A DNA stretch of 64,000 bases, taken from the NCBI RefSeq assembly GCF_006007885.1, contig NZ_VCRO01000001.1:1-64000 (forward strand), given 5' to 3'. A program made the translations under genes and the position numbers. Origin of the DNA: Alteribacter natronophilus. GTDB taxonomy: Bacteria; Bacillota; Bacilli; Bacillales; Salisediminibacteriaceae. Positions 32,902 to 41,955 of the stretch are shown here, piece after piece; the first letter of the stretch is position 1; every line of letters begins with the position of its first letter. The notes under the pieces were generated by a model. It did not search any database. It worked only from the letters and a program-made list of their open reading frames with translations, and was not told the origin of the DNA.

Positions 32902-33264
32902 TTAATCTTCCATTATCCACTGCTTCGCCTTTTCCTCTTCATCGAGCGTATAGTGCCGGATGTTGGCGCCGGTGAGGGCATCCGCCCCCTTGGCGATAGT
33001 CTCCACCATCTTCGCCTCCCCGACGATCGCGTATTTCTCGAGACGCTCCAGATCATTATCCTTTAGGAAACGCAGCCTGTCATCCAGGGTGGAAAGTTCC
33101 GTTCCGACAAGCTCCGGGATCCGGGCAAAAATCCGCACCTTCCCGTACTCCGAAAGCTTCTCCTCCACCTCGGCGACTATGCCCTTGTATTCCTCCTCCG
33201 ACACCTTCTCGTTGAACTCATACGCCAGAATGTTGTCTCTGCTCCAGTCGAGCTTTCTGTTCAT
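32902..33264 (-). CDS. SpoIIAA-like (STAS/Sec14-type) protein
   Basis: A 120-residue cytoplasmic protein of the SpoIIAA-like family: NILAYEFNEKVSEEEY, then KVRIFARIPELVG and a C-terminal RHYTLDEEEKAKQWI, the usual ending. Function is poorly known; lipid or regulator binding has been proposed for the fold. GAGAGGGGTGATCCC precedes the ATG. A sigma-B-like promoter lies upstream, which suits a stress gene. Confidence 0.78.
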   Translation of the reverse strand: MNRKLDWSRDNILAYEFNEKVSEEEYKGIVAEVEEKLSEYGKVRIFARIPELVGTELSTLDDRLRFLKDNDLERLEKYAIVGEAKMVETIAKGADALTGANIRHYTLDEEEKAKQWIMED

Positions 33265-33301
33265 GGGATCACCCCTCTCAAATGATTAATCTATGTGAGG
33301 T

Positions 33302-33327
33302 GTACCCGGAATTTAATTCTCAAAAAC
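33302..33327 (-). promoter_or_regulatory. Sigma-B-like promoter for the SpoIIAA-like gene
   Basis: Minus strand: GTTTTT, 14 bp, GGGTAC (consensus GTTTAA-N12-14-GGGTAT), about 40 bp before the start codon. Confidence 0.42.
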
Positions 33328-33384
33328 TGAACGAAAAATAAGATCGTGTTAAAATTAGGAAGCAGTGGTAAGGAGGAGTTTTTT

Positions 33385-36195
33385 ATGGATAATTACGGAT
33401 TAATCGTCAATAGCGGTTCAAAGAACCTTTGGCAAGAATTAACCAGCTCATTAGAATCTTGTAAACGATTTTATATCAGCGTGGCATTTATTAATTATAG
33501 TGGCCTTCAACTTTTGTTAGATTCGTTAAATGAAGCAACCAATAGAGGAGTTTCTGGACGCGTAATTACATCTACATATCTAAATTTCACTGAGCCTAAA
33601 GCAGTTGAAAAACTAACAACATTTCCTGGAGTTGACGTTAGAGTTTTCTTAACCGATCAACAAAACACCGGCTTTCATACAAAAGCGTACATATTTGAAT
33701 ACGATGACAGCTACAAAGTGATTATTGGTTCCTCTAACGTCACTCAATCTGCCTTGAAAAGCAACGTGGAGTGGAATGTGAGGATTATTTCCAAACAAGA
33801 AGATGTCTTCATGAAACAAGTATTAAGAGAGTATGAGAGTTTATGGGAACGAAGTAATGTAGCAGACGATCAATTTCTCAATGATTATAAAGAAATGCAT
33901 GAGAAGTTGGAACATGTTGTTATAAGAGAGAAAAAAATACACGAAGAGCCTGCCTATTTTACTCCTAATTCCATGCAGCGACGAGCGATGGAAAATTTAG
34001 AGCGACTTAGGTCATTAGGTGAATCAAAAGCTCTTGTTATTGCAGCTACCGGTACAGGTAAAACCTTTATGTCTGCTTTTGACGTTCGAAAATACAAGCC
34101 TAAGAAATTGTTATTTATTGTCCACAGGGAAGAAATTTTGCAAAAAGCAAAAGAAACGTTTGAGGTATTATTAGAGAATTTCCCTGTTACGTTTGGTGTT
34201 TTAACTGGAACCCAAAAGGATTTAGGCGCAGATTATTTATTTGCTAATATACGTACTTTGTCTAACTACTACACCGATTTTCATCCAAGTGAATTTGACT
34301 ATATCATTTATGATGAAGCGCATCACACAGCAGCGCAATCTTACGAAGAGGTTTTGGACTACTTTAATCCAAAATTCACTTTAGGGATGACAGCAACACC
34401 AGAAAGAGGCGACGGAGTTTCTATCTTTGAAATCTTTGATCATAACGTCGCTCTAGAAGTTCGATTACACGATGCGCTGGAAGATGACATCGTAGTACCG
34501 TTTCATTATTTTGGGATTACCGACATAGATGGGATCGATTTGAGCGATGTAGCCCCTGAAGACATCGATGAGATTACGTCACGCTTAAATGTAAAAGAAC
34601 GAGTGGACTTTATTCGTGATAAGATGCTGTTTTACGGCCACGATGGACCGGTTCGAAAGGGACTAGGTTTTTGCGCAAGTCGAGAGCATGCGGAATTTAT
34701 GGCTAATGAGTTTAACAAGTTAGGTATTAATAGTGATTTTTTAACCGGTAATACAGATACAAATGTACGGCAACAACGAATTGATGATTTGGAAGATGAT
34801 CATCATCCTCTGCAGTTTCTCTTTACCGTCGATATTTTCAATGAAGGGGTCGATATCCCTTCAGTTAATCTCGTTCTTATGCTCAGGCCTACAAACTCAC
34901 CGATCATATTTATCCAGCAGTTAGGGCGTGGACTGCGTAAACATAAAAACAAACAATTCTTGACTGTACTCGATTTTATAGGGAATTACGCAAAATCATT
35001 TCTCATTGCGATCGCTTTAAATGGCCAACGGTATTACGACAAAGAGACGTTAAAAGTGGCGGTTGCTACTGGTTTTGCTCACATACCTGGTGCTACACAT
35101 ATTCAGATGGATCGAATTGCGCAAGAACAGATTTTAGAACAGCTTGAGCAAGAGCGATTTACTTCTATGAAGTATTTAAAAGAGCAGTATGAAGAATTTA
35201 AGCGCGTTCGTAATGGAGAAGTTCCTTACTTTTTAATGGATTATCATAAGTATGACGGAGCACCAGATCCTGTTGGTTTTGTGAAGAAAAAAGGTACTTA
35301 TCCTGCTTTTGTTGCAAACGCTGAAAAGGATAAAGAACTACAAGCGTTTGTATCGGGAGAATTTGAAAAGGCCTTAAAATGGCTCTCTTCTATGCTACCA
35401 ATAAAGCGTCCCCACGATTTTGCAATTCTGTTGAAGTTGCTTTCAAAAGAAAGTGTCTCATTAGACGAATCAAGGAATGAAATGGGTAAATGGGTAGAGG
35501 GAGTAGATGAAGATACCGCTTTACACAGTATGGAATTTCTCAGTCAAGCTTTTTTTGATTCACGAGAGAAAAGTACGATACCAAAATTAGTAGAGCATGA
35601 TGGGAATTTAGTGAGAAGAAGTGAGTTCTTGACGAGTCTAATAGAGGACAATCACAAACTAGCTTATATCGAGGATACGATTGAATATGGGCTTCATCGG
35701 TACGAATGGGAATTTGGTTCACGGAACTTTGGGCAGCCGTTCTTTAAGTTGTACGAACAGTATCAGATGAGGGATGCGGCCTTATTAAGTAATTTCCGTA
35801 AAAGTCATTCTTCATTTAGAGGATCTGGCTTAATACCGAGCGGGAACAATTATTTCTTGTACATCGATTTACACAAAGAGGCGGATGTAGAAGAAAGGTT
35901 GAACTATAACGATAAAATCATTGATCGTGATATTTTCCAATGGGAATCGCCTCACACTACACGCCAAGATACGGATACTGGAAAAAACCTTATTCATCAT
36001 CGCAAGCGTGGAACAAGAGTGCACCTGTTTGTGCGAAAATACAGATCCCTTGAAAACAACACAGAACCGTTTATTTATCTAGGAGAAGTTGAGGAGACCT
36101 TAAGCTACAGAGGGAATAAACCAATAGAATTTCGATATAAACTTGAGCATCCGATTCCGGAGCAGTTGTTCGTTGAGCTAACAGAAAAAGTGTAA
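33385..36195 (+). CDS. PLD nuclease-SF2 helicase-DUF3427 protein, probable defence
   Basis: A 936-residue protein. Residues about 1-170 form a PLD-like nuclease with one HKD half-site (GFHTKAYIFE and IIGSSNVTQSAL). Residues about 195-560 form an SF2 helicase: AATGTGKT, YDEAHH, GMTATPERGDG, and QQLGRGLRK. The rest is DUF3427. ATG at 33385 follows AAGGAGGAG. It is AT-rich and lies between a resistance operon and a NUDIX gene. The architecture is recurrent in Firmicutes, often with a NUDIX neighbour, but its role is not established; restriction of foreign DNA is the best guess. Confidence 0.85.
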   Translation: MDNYGLIVNSGSKNLWQELTSSLESCKRFYISVAFINYSGLQLLLDSLNEATNRGVSGRVITSTYLNFTEPKAVEKLTTFPGVDVRVFLTDQQNTGFHTKAYIFEYDDSYKVIIGSSNVTQSALKSNVEWNVRIISKQEDVFMKQVLREYESLWERSNVADDQFLNDYKEMHEKLEHVVIREKKIHEEPAYFTPNSMQRRAMENLERLRSLGESKALVIAATGTGKTFMSAFDVRKYKPKKLLFIVHREEILQKAKETFEVLLENFPVTFGVLTGTQKDLGADYLFANIRTLSNYYTDFHPSEFDYIIYDEAHHTAAQSYEEVLDYFNPKFTLGMTATPERGDGVSIFEIFDHNVALEVRLHDALEDDIVVPFHYFGITDIDGIDLSDVAPEDIDEITSRLNVKERVDFIRDKMLFYGHDGPVRKGLGFCASREHAEFMANEFNKLGINSDFLTGNTDTNVRQQRIDDLEDDHHPLQFLFTVDIFNEGVDIPSVNLVLMLRPTNSPIIFIQQLGRGLRKHKNKQFLTVLDFIGNYAKSFLIAIALNGQRYYDKETLKVAVATGFAHIPGATHIQMDRIAQEQILEQLEQERFTSMKYLKEQYEEFKRVRNGEVPYFLMDYHKYDGAPDPVGFVKKKGTYPAFVANAEKDKELQAFVSGEFEKALKWLSSMLPIKRPHDFAILLKLLSKESVSLDESRNEMGKWVEGVDEDTALHSMEFLSQAFFDSREKSTIPKLVEHDGNLVRRSEFLTSLIEDNHKLAYIEDTIEYGLHRYEWEFGSRNFGQPFFKLYEQYQMRDAALLSNFRKSHSSFRGSGLIPSGNNYFLYIDLHKEADVEERLNYNDKIIDRDIFQWESPHTTRQDTDTGKNLIHHRKRGTRVHLFVRKYRSLENNTEPFIYLGEVEETLSYRGNKPIEFRYKLEHPIPEQLFVELTEKV

Positions 36196-36200
36196 AAAAG

Positions 36201-36236
36201 GGTGTCATTCCAAAATGGAGTGACACCTTAGCTTTT
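36201..36236. terminator. Bidirectional terminator
   Basis: GGTGTCATTCCA (36201-36212) pairs with TGGAGTGACACC (36216-36227), with A-rich and U-rich flanks, between convergent helicase and NUDIX genes. Confidence 0.88.
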
Positions 36237-36632
36237 TTATGTAGACTCAATTAGCTCATTTACCGCTGGAATGTCCGCAGGGGCCCATACTAGTGAAGTT
36301 AGGTTTTCTTTTTTCAGCCAAACAAGTTTTGCGTGTTCACTAACCTTTGGAGTACCACTCACAAGCTTAGCTTTTAATGCTATGAGTTGGATGATAAATG
36401 TCTCGTATTCATGGACGTTTTCATTAAAAACTTCGCTTGCTTCGATTTCACAATCTAATTCCTCTTTAATTTCTCGCTCAAGAGCAGTACTAAGGTTTTC
36501 ACCTTCTTCTACTTTTCCACCAGGAAACTCCCACATGTTAGGAATGGACATGTTGTTTGAGCGAAGGGCACATAGGACTTCCTGCTCGCTATTTTCAATG
36601 ATCGCCGCGACTACTTTGACTTTCTTTTTCAA
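36237..36632 (-). CDS. NUDIX hydrolase, MutT/8-oxo-dGTPase-like
   Basis: A 131-residue nucleotide pyrophosphohydrolase. The NUDIX box GGKVEEGENLSTALEREIKEEL is intact (about residues 39-60), and VVAAIIENSEQEVLCALRS plus WEFPGGK match the MutT/CTP pyrophosphohydrolase subgroup. The start is a TTG at 36632 behind AGGAGG. It converges with the PLD-helicase gene, a pairing that may be functional. Confidence 0.85.
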   Translation of the reverse strand: MKKKVKVVAAIIENSEQEVLCALRSNNMSIPNMWEFPGGKVEEGENLSTALEREIKEELDCEIEASEVFNENVHEYETFIIQLIALKAKLVSGTPKVSEHAKLVWLKKENLTSLVWAPADIPAVNELIEST

Positions 36633-36705
36633 TGACGAGTCCTCCTTTTATTATGTACACAAGTATCATATCAGTTTGAGGAAAGGAGGGGAATGGACTG
36701 TTTTA

Positions 36706-37773
36706 TTAATGAGTTGTTGAAGCGTTTTCAAAAATACGTAAAATTTGCTCCCCATACATCTCCACCTTCTTCTCGCCGAATCCTTTGACGTTCAGCAGCT
36801 CCTCTTTTGTTGTGGGAGATGCCGCAATGAGCTCTGCCATCTGGGCGTTACTGAAGACCATGTATGCTTTCAGGTTGTTTTCCCGGGCTGTTTCTAGTCT
36901 GAAAGCTTTGAGATCCTGCTCAAGTTTATCCGTGCTTTTGCGGATCCTGTCTGGGATTTTCTGTTCCAGAACTGCTTCCGTTTTTACCTCGGGAGCGGTC
37001 GCTGATGATGTATTATCAATACGGTATTTTGCCTTGAGGTCCATCTCGATTGGAGTATGGTTAGTCTTTAAAAAGCTGGCGATATCGTAGAGGTATTTCT
37101 CCAGCGTGTCTTTTTCGTTTTTGGGGTTGTCGAGCTCCCGGCGGATCAGCGTTTTAACCTGGTTGTATTTATAGATCTGTTCTTTTACACGTTTGGGGGC
37201 TCTGGACTTATTCAGGACGGTTTTCGGATTTGCCAGAACGACACCGGACCGGATGTTAGGGTTCTTAAAAAGATTTTCTTTCTGTAGAATGTTCCGCAGT
37301 ATTTCCACGTGGCGTTCATTTTGAGTTACCGGACTGTAAATGCCTTCTTTTTTGTACACTTTGCCGTAGCGGTTTTTATACAGACGGACGAAATCGCCGT
37401 CTTCTGTAATCGTGACGTCCCCGGCAAGTTTTTTCGTCTCAAGAACGATTATGTCTTTGCGGGTAATGATAATGAAATCAAATTGTGCGGTGTACCCGTC
37501 ATATTCGAGCCGGATATCGTGAAGGCATAGCATGGGGGTAAAGGAATGCTGAAGTTCGTATGCCACGTTTGCCTCTCCCTGAATACCCTGTTTTGCGTAA
37601 AGGATGTCCTGTTCAATCCACTGTTTCTTATCCGCGTCGTTCGTCTGTTCCAGAAGGGCCTCGAGATTTTTGATGTGTCTGTTCTCTCTGGTGAACGGTT
37701 TGACAAAAATAGGCTTAGTGATGGTTCGTTTCCCGTTAAAGGCTCGGTAAAGAGCTCGATCGATGATAGACAT
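36706..37773 (-). CDS. NERD nuclease-related and HRDC domain protein
   Basis: A 355-residue protein. Residues about 58-165 form a NERD domain (GIQGEANVAYELQ, then AQFDFIIITRKDIIVLETKKLAG, with the restriction-like D-x-ETK pattern). Residues about 280-355 form an HRDC domain (ENNLKAYMVFSNAQMAELI, ELLNVKGFGEKKVEMYG), a nucleic-acid binding module of RecQ helicases. It probably acts on DNA, in repair or defence. It lies downstream of no other gene and next to the helicase-NUDIX pair. Confidence 0.82.
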   Translation of the reverse strand: MSIIDRALYRAFNGKRTITKPIFVKPFTRENRHIKNLEALLEQTNDADKKQWIEQDILYAKQGIQGEANVAYELQHSFTPMLCLHDIRLEYDGYTAQFDFIIITRKDIIVLETKKLAGDVTITEDGDFVRLYKNRYGKVYKKEGIYSPVTQNERHVEILRNILQKENLFKNPNIRSGVVLANPKTVLNKSRAPKRVKEQIYKYNQVKTLIRRELDNPKNEKDTLEKYLYDIASFLKTNHTPIEMDLKAKYRIDNTSSATAPEVKTEAVLEQKIPDRIRKSTDKLEQDLKAFRLETARENNLKAYMVFSNAQMAELIAASPTTKEELLNVKGFGEKKVEMYGEQILRIFENASTTH

Positions 37774-37909
37774 AATGTCACCTCTATATTGCTTTATTTT
37801 CCACTATTTTACCATAATTGAAATGTGAAACTGTGTAATATGTAGAATTTTATGGAAATATAATGATGGGCTGAATCTTTGAATCTTATGGTTATATGGA
37901 TATGTAATG

Positions 37910-37943
37910 AGTGATCTCTCACACGAGAAGATCACTTTTTTTA
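37910..37943 (+). terminator. Plus-strand terminator with no visible upstream gene
   Basis: AGTGATCT (37910-37917) pairs with AGATCACT (37929-37936), then TTTTTTTATTTT. The only gene to its left is on the minus strand and points away, so it ends either a small RNA or a leader for the replication genes. Confidence 0.75.
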
Positions 37944-38016
37944 TTTTCCTTTCCTCCTTTTCCACCCTCCGGCTTTACTTAAGAAGTGTAAGGACAAATT
38001 GAAGGAGGGGTTTTAC

Positions 38017-38952
38017 ATGGGGAAGATGAAGCGGGTTGTGGTGAAGGAAGAGCTGGTGGCGCTGACGGGGGATTACAAGCGGGCGGTGGTGCTCGGGCAG
38101 CTGCTGTACTGGAGTGAGCGGGTGCGGAACTTCAAAGCGTACATTGAGGAGGAGAAGGAGCGAGGGGCGAGCGGGAAGGCGGGGCTCGAACACGGGTGGA
38201 TGTACAAGAAGGCGGACGAGCTGGTGGAGGAGACGATGCTCACCATTTCCCACGTGTCCATGCGCCGGGTGCTGATCAGCCTCGTGAATGACGGCTGGAT
38301 CGATGAGCGGCGCAATCCCCGGACGAAGTGGGATCACACGCTTCAGTACCGGGTGAATCTGAACACGGTGCAGGCGGATCTTTTCCGGCTTGGATACAGG
38401 CTCTGTGACTACCGGATCAGGCTCGAGTCTCTGGATGCCGACGGGCTGGACGAAGGATCTGATGGTGAGGATCTTTATGCCGATCTTCCGGAGTTACAGG
38501 ACGTTGCCCCGGAGGTTCCGGATGCTCGCCCAGGCGTTCAGGAAGTTGGAACAATACCAGAGATTACTTCAGAGATTACTACAGAGATTACGACACAAGA
38601 GATCCCGTACGCGAAGATTGTGGACATGTTGAACAGCCAGGCGGGCAAATCGTTCAAAGCGGAAAACGAAGAGACGAGGGAGCTGATCCGGCAGCGCTGG
38701 CAGGAAGGCTACGACACGATGGATTTCAGTGAGGTGATCACGAAGAAGACCCGGACGTGGAAGGACAATCCGGAAATGAACCGCTACCTGCGTCCCTTCA
38801 CACTCTTTGGCCACCGTTTTGAGTCGTACCTGAACGAAACGTCGATCCAGGATCCGAAAGAGGAGCCGAAAGACGAAGACTTTGAAAACCTTCTGAAGGA
38901 GCTGAGAGAAGATGACGCAAGAACAGACGGCGCTGCTGCTGAAAGCCATTAA
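38017..38952 (+). CDS. Phage-type replication initiator (Phg_2220_C protein)
   Basis: About 311 residues. An N-terminal winged-helix-like region (ALTGDYKRAVVLGQLLYWSERV, SHVSMRRVLISLVNDGWIDERR) is followed by an acidic linker and a C-terminal conserved phage domain (YAKIVDMLNSQAGKSFKAE through NRYLRPFTLFGHRFESYLN). This is the layout of DnaD-like phage replisome organisers. GAAGGAGGGG precedes the ATG at 38017. It overlaps the next gene and is GC-rich compared with the window. Confidence 0.85.
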   Translation: MGKMKRVVVKEELVALTGDYKRAVVLGQLLYWSERVRNFKAYIEEEKERGASGKAGLEHGWMYKKADELVEETMLTISHVSMRRVLISLVNDGWIDERRNPRTKWDHTLQYRVNLNTVQADLFRLGYRLCDYRIRLESLDADGLDEGSDGEDLYADLPELQDVAPEVPDARPGVQEVGTIPEITSEITTEITTQEIPYAKIVDMLNSQAGKSFKAENEETRELIRQRWQEGYDTMDFSEVITKKTRTWKDNPEMNRYLRPFTLFGHRFESYLNETSIQDPKEEPKDEDFENLLKELREDDARTDGAAAESH

Positions 38953-39193
38953 CGAGCTTTACCCCGGCAGACTGAAGGTGGAAAAGTCCACGGTAAGCAT
39001 CTGGCACATGGTGATGGGGTCCCAGGATTACGATGAGGTGATCCGGCGCCTCGGGAATTACGCGAAGGCGAACCGGTTCGCTCCGTCCGCCAACGACCTG
39101 TTCGAGCGGCCCCGCCCGGAAGCGGACCGGAGCGTGCTTGACGAGATCGACGAGTGGGAGGCGAAGGCCGGTGGCGCACCAGTACAACGTTGA
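38912..39193 (+). CDS. Phage helicase loader (G39P-like)
   Basis: A 93-residue protein: LLLKAINELYPGRLKVEKS, then WHMVMGSQDYDEVIRRLGNYAKANRFAPSANDL. The pattern (short helical N-domain ending in an FAPS-ADL segment) matches SPP1 G39P-type proteins that load and inhibit the replicative helicase. It overlaps its upstream neighbour by 41 bp and its downstream neighbour by 23 bp, a compact phage arrangement. Confidence 0.75.
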   Translation: MTQEQTALLLKAINELYPGRLKVEKSTVSIWHMVMGSQDYDEVIRRLGNYAKANRFAPSANDLFERPRPEADRSVLDEIDEWEAKAGGAPVQR

Positions 39194-40475
39194 AGCGGAG
39201 ATGGTGCTGATCGGCTCGATCCTCGTGGACAACGGGATCGCGAGGGAACTCTCGGTAAAGCCCGATCAGCTCAGCATGATGCACCGGCAGCTGCTCACAG
39301 TATGTATGGCGCTTGCCGGGGACGATGAAGCGATCAACCTCGCCACCCTCCACAGCCGCCTGGGTGAGTCGTTTATGGGGCAGTTTGACTTTAACAGCAT
39401 GATGGACGCCGTCGCCTCACCCGGAGCGTACCGGCTGTACGAGAAGATGATCGTCGATGCGTGGAAAAAAAGGCAGATCCGCGTGGCGGCGGAGGACTTT
39501 CTCGCAAAAACGGAGGAAGTTGTGACCGACGAGGAGCTGGATCATTTTCTCGACACAGTGAAACAGGCGGAGGAGACAGGTGAGGGGGAGGAAATGTTTC
39601 AGCTGAAAGAGGCGCTCGAGGATCTGTTTGACGAGGCGCTGAGCGGGGAGGCGTCACAGGGTCTTGAAACAGGGCTGTCACGCTACGACCGGATGACGAA
39701 CGGTCACGGGAAGGGGCAGCTGATCATTCTCGCAGCCCGGCCGTCTGTCGGGAAGACGGCTCTCGCTCTGAACATGGCTATGGGGCACATGGAGCGGGGC
39801 CACTTCGGCCACGTCTACTCCCTTGAGATGGGAACCAGGCAGCTGTTAAACCGGATGATCGCTGCCAAAGCGCGGATCAACTCCCAGAAGATGCGGCTTC
39901 CGGGAAAGCGGTTCGCCCCGTCTGACTGGGATCGCTACACGAGGGCGATGGGGGAACTGTCGGAGGCGAACCTGTACATGTGCGACCGCTCGAACGTTCA
40001 GACGAGTGAGATTTACGCCAACACCCGCCGCCTGAAGCGCGAGCATCCCGACCGGGACCACTTCGTCGTGGTGGATTACCTGCAGCTGCTCCAGCCGGCA
40101 AGGCGCAAGTCGAACCGCCAGGAGGAAGTGACCGAGATTTCACGTGCTCTTAAGACGATCGCAAGGGATCTCGACGTGCCGGTGATCGCGTTGTCCCAGC
40201 TGTCCCGGAGCGTGGAGATGAGGCAGAACAAGCGGCCGACACTCGCGGATCTGAGAGAGAGCGGCAGCCTCGAGCAGGATGCGGACGTAGTGGCGTTTCT
40301 GTACCGGGAGGATTACTACGATAAAACAGCGGGAGATGGCACGATGGAAGTGATCATCGCCAAGCAGCGCGACGGCCCGGTGGGAACGGTGGGGCTGGGG
40401 TATGAGAAGAAGTTTAACCGGTTTACGTGCGGTATAGAAAAGCATGGCTGGAGAGCAGGGGAAGGACAAGTATAG
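39171..40475 (+). CDS. DnaB-like replicative helicase, phage type
   Basis: About 434 residues. The N-terminal DnaB domain (HQYNVEAEMVLIGSIL) is followed by the RecA-like helicase core: Walker A ARPSVGKT, VVVDYLQLL, ALSQLSRSVEMR and an arginine-finger region AKQRDGPVGTV. The GTG at 39171 has GGGAGGCGAA upstream and agrees with DnaB N-termini. Together with the initiator and loader it forms a full phage replication cassette without other phage genes. Its 3' end recurs as a remnant at 45.74 kb. Confidence 0.88.
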   Translation: MAHQYNVEAEMVLIGSILVDNGIARELSVKPDQLSMMHRQLLTVCMALAGDDEAINLATLHSRLGESFMGQFDFNSMMDAVASPGAYRLYEKMIVDAWKKRQIRVAAEDFLAKTEEVVTDEELDHFLDTVKQAEETGEGEEMFQLKEALEDLFDEALSGEASQGLETGLSRYDRMTNGHGKGQLIILAARPSVGKTALALNMAMGHMERGHFGHVYSLEMGTRQLLNRMIAAKARINSQKMRLPGKRFAPSDWDRYTRAMGELSEANLYMCDRSNVQTSEIYANTRRLKREHPDRDHFVVVDYLQLLQPARRKSNRQEEVTEISRALKTIARDLDVPVIALSQLSRSVEMRQNKRPTLADLRESGSLEQDADVVAFLYREDYYDKTAGDGTMEVIIAKQRDGPVGTVGLGYEKKFNRFTCGIEKHGWRAGEGQV

Positions 40476-40495
40476 TCCTTTCCCCTATATTCTTC
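40458..40495 (+). terminator. Terminator overlapping the helicase stop codon
   Basis: GGGGAAGGAC (40458-40467) pairs with GTCCTTTCCCC (40475-40485), then a U-rich tail. Confidence 0.65.
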
Positions 40496-40512
40496 TATAT
40501 TCTTCCTGCGTC

Positions 40513-40542
40513 TGTATATAGGCACTGAATTGGCACATCCTA
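40513..40542 (+). promoter_or_regulatory. SigG-like promoter of the germination operon
   Basis: TGTATA (40513-40518), 17 bp, CATCCTA (40536-40542), against TGAATA-N17/18-CATACTA. It lies about 30 bp before the gerAA-type start codon. Forespore expression is what such operons need. Confidence 0.6.
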
Positions 40543-40574
40543 CATGTTAACGCCAAACCCGAGGTTCTCTTACT

Positions 40575-41942
40575 ATGAAAAAATCCTTACAACCGAAACT
40601 GCCGGCCGAGCGCAGTCAGGCTTCCCTGATTACAAAACTATGCGAGGACCATGCCGACTTTAAAACAGCTGTACATGGTGAATACACCGTTTACTATTTC
40701 AGGACGCTTATTATGAATGAACGGCTTCAGGAATCTCTTGCGCATACACCGCATCAGATTTATTACGAGCCGTATGATTCTGAAACCGTAAAGGAAAAGC
40801 TTCTTAAAGGCTTTTGCGCGGTCGTAGGTAAAGACGGACGGCTCGGCATGCTCAATGTCAGCAGCAATCCGATGAGGGATCCCACACCGCCTGAAAGCGA
40901 GGGCACCATTGTAGGCCCCCAGCTGGCCCTGAACGAAAACCTCGATCACTCTGTCGGGCTGATCCGGCAGGCACTGCGTACGACCGATCTGCGGGTTATC
41001 CAGCATAAAATCGGTACGATCAAAAGAAGAGTAAGAATTGTTTACCTGGAATCCAAAGTAAACAAGGAACACCTTGCTCAAATTTCACAGAAGATTGCCG
41101 GGACAGGGGATCAGGTGGAATACCTGTACGATACGATGCTGCTTAACGAGCTGATTACGGGGCATCCGTACAGCGTATTTCCGCAGCTTCTGGAGACTGA
41201 AAGGCTGGACAGAATCTGCAGCTACCTTGTGGGTGGTAAGATCGCCATTTTGTCCGATGGGAATCCCAATGCCCTCATCGGTCCCCATACTTTTCACGAA
41301 GCCTTTCAGTCTGCGGAGGATTACTATATCAACTGGCTGAGCGGAACCTTTATCCGTCTCCTCAGGTATGCCGGTTTTATTATCGGCCTGTTTATTACCG
41401 CTTCATATGTGGCTGTGATGAGCTATCACTATCTGATTATCCCTGCCGACTTAATGGTTATTATTGCCGGCTCAAGGGCGAGAGTTCCTTTTTCCCCTCT
41501 TTTGGAGGCACTGCTGCTGGAATTTGCAGTTGAAGTCCTGAGGGAAGCGGGAAGCAGGCTGCCCACTCGTGTCGGGCAGACTGTAGGTATAGTAGGCGGT
41601 ATTGTCATTGGACAGGCGGCTGTATTGGCGGGTCTGACCAGTAATATACTTATCATTATAGTTTCGCTATCGATGCTTGCAACCCTTCTGATCCCATCCT
41701 TTCCTCTGTCCAATACGGTAAGGGTTCTCAGGTTTACCCTCATTCTTGCAGCAGGTTTTATAGGGGGGCTTGGTCTTGCTGTAGGGGCTGTACTGCTGCT
41801 GATTTATCTCGCACGTCTGGAGTCGTTTGGGGTTCCCTATCTTTCGCCGTTTGGTCCATTGAGGCCTGCTGATCTGAAGGATTCCCTCATCAGAGCACCT
41901 TTTCGTTACAACAGGGATAAACCGACATCGAGTGAAAGCTGA
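40575..41942 (+). CDS. Spore germinant receptor A subunit (GerAA family)
   Basis: A 455-residue inner spore membrane protein. The N-terminal soluble half (about residues 1-240) contains EGTIVGPQLALNENLDHSVGLIR, the family's EAF-like motif; the C-terminal half has about five membrane segments (YAGFIIGLFITASYVAVMSY, RVGQTVGIVGGIVIGQAAV). It forms a nutrient receptor with the B and C subunits encoded next. Slightly shorter at both ends than GerAA (about 480 residues). First gene of a three-gene operon. Confidence 0.92.
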   Translation: MKKSLQPKLPAERSQASLITKLCEDHADFKTAVHGEYTVYYFRTLIMNERLQESLAHTPHQIYYEPYDSETVKEKLLKGFCAVVGKDGRLGMLNVSSNPMRDPTPPESEGTIVGPQLALNENLDHSVGLIRQALRTTDLRVIQHKIGTIKRRVRIVYLESKVNKEHLAQISQKIAGTGDQVEYLYDTMLLNELITGHPYSVFPQLLETERLDRICSYLVGGKIAILSDGNPNALIGPHTFHEAFQSAEDYYINWLSGTFIRLLRYAGFIIGLFITASYVAVMSYHYLIIPADLMVIIAGSRARVPFSPLLEALLLEFAVEVLREAGSRLPTRVGQTVGIVGGIVIGQAAVLAGLTSNILIIIVSLSMLATLLIPSFPLSNTVRVLRFTLILAAGFIGGLGLAVGAVLLLIYLARLESFGVPYLSPFGPLRPADLKDSLIRAPFRYNRDKPTSSES

Positions 41943-41955
41943 AGGGTGATGCAAA

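Noticed and set aside
33385-36195. Assignment as a Mokosh defence protein
   Set aside because: Mokosh also combines helicase and PLD domains, but here the PLD is N-terminal and the C-terminus is DUF3427, so the architecture differs.
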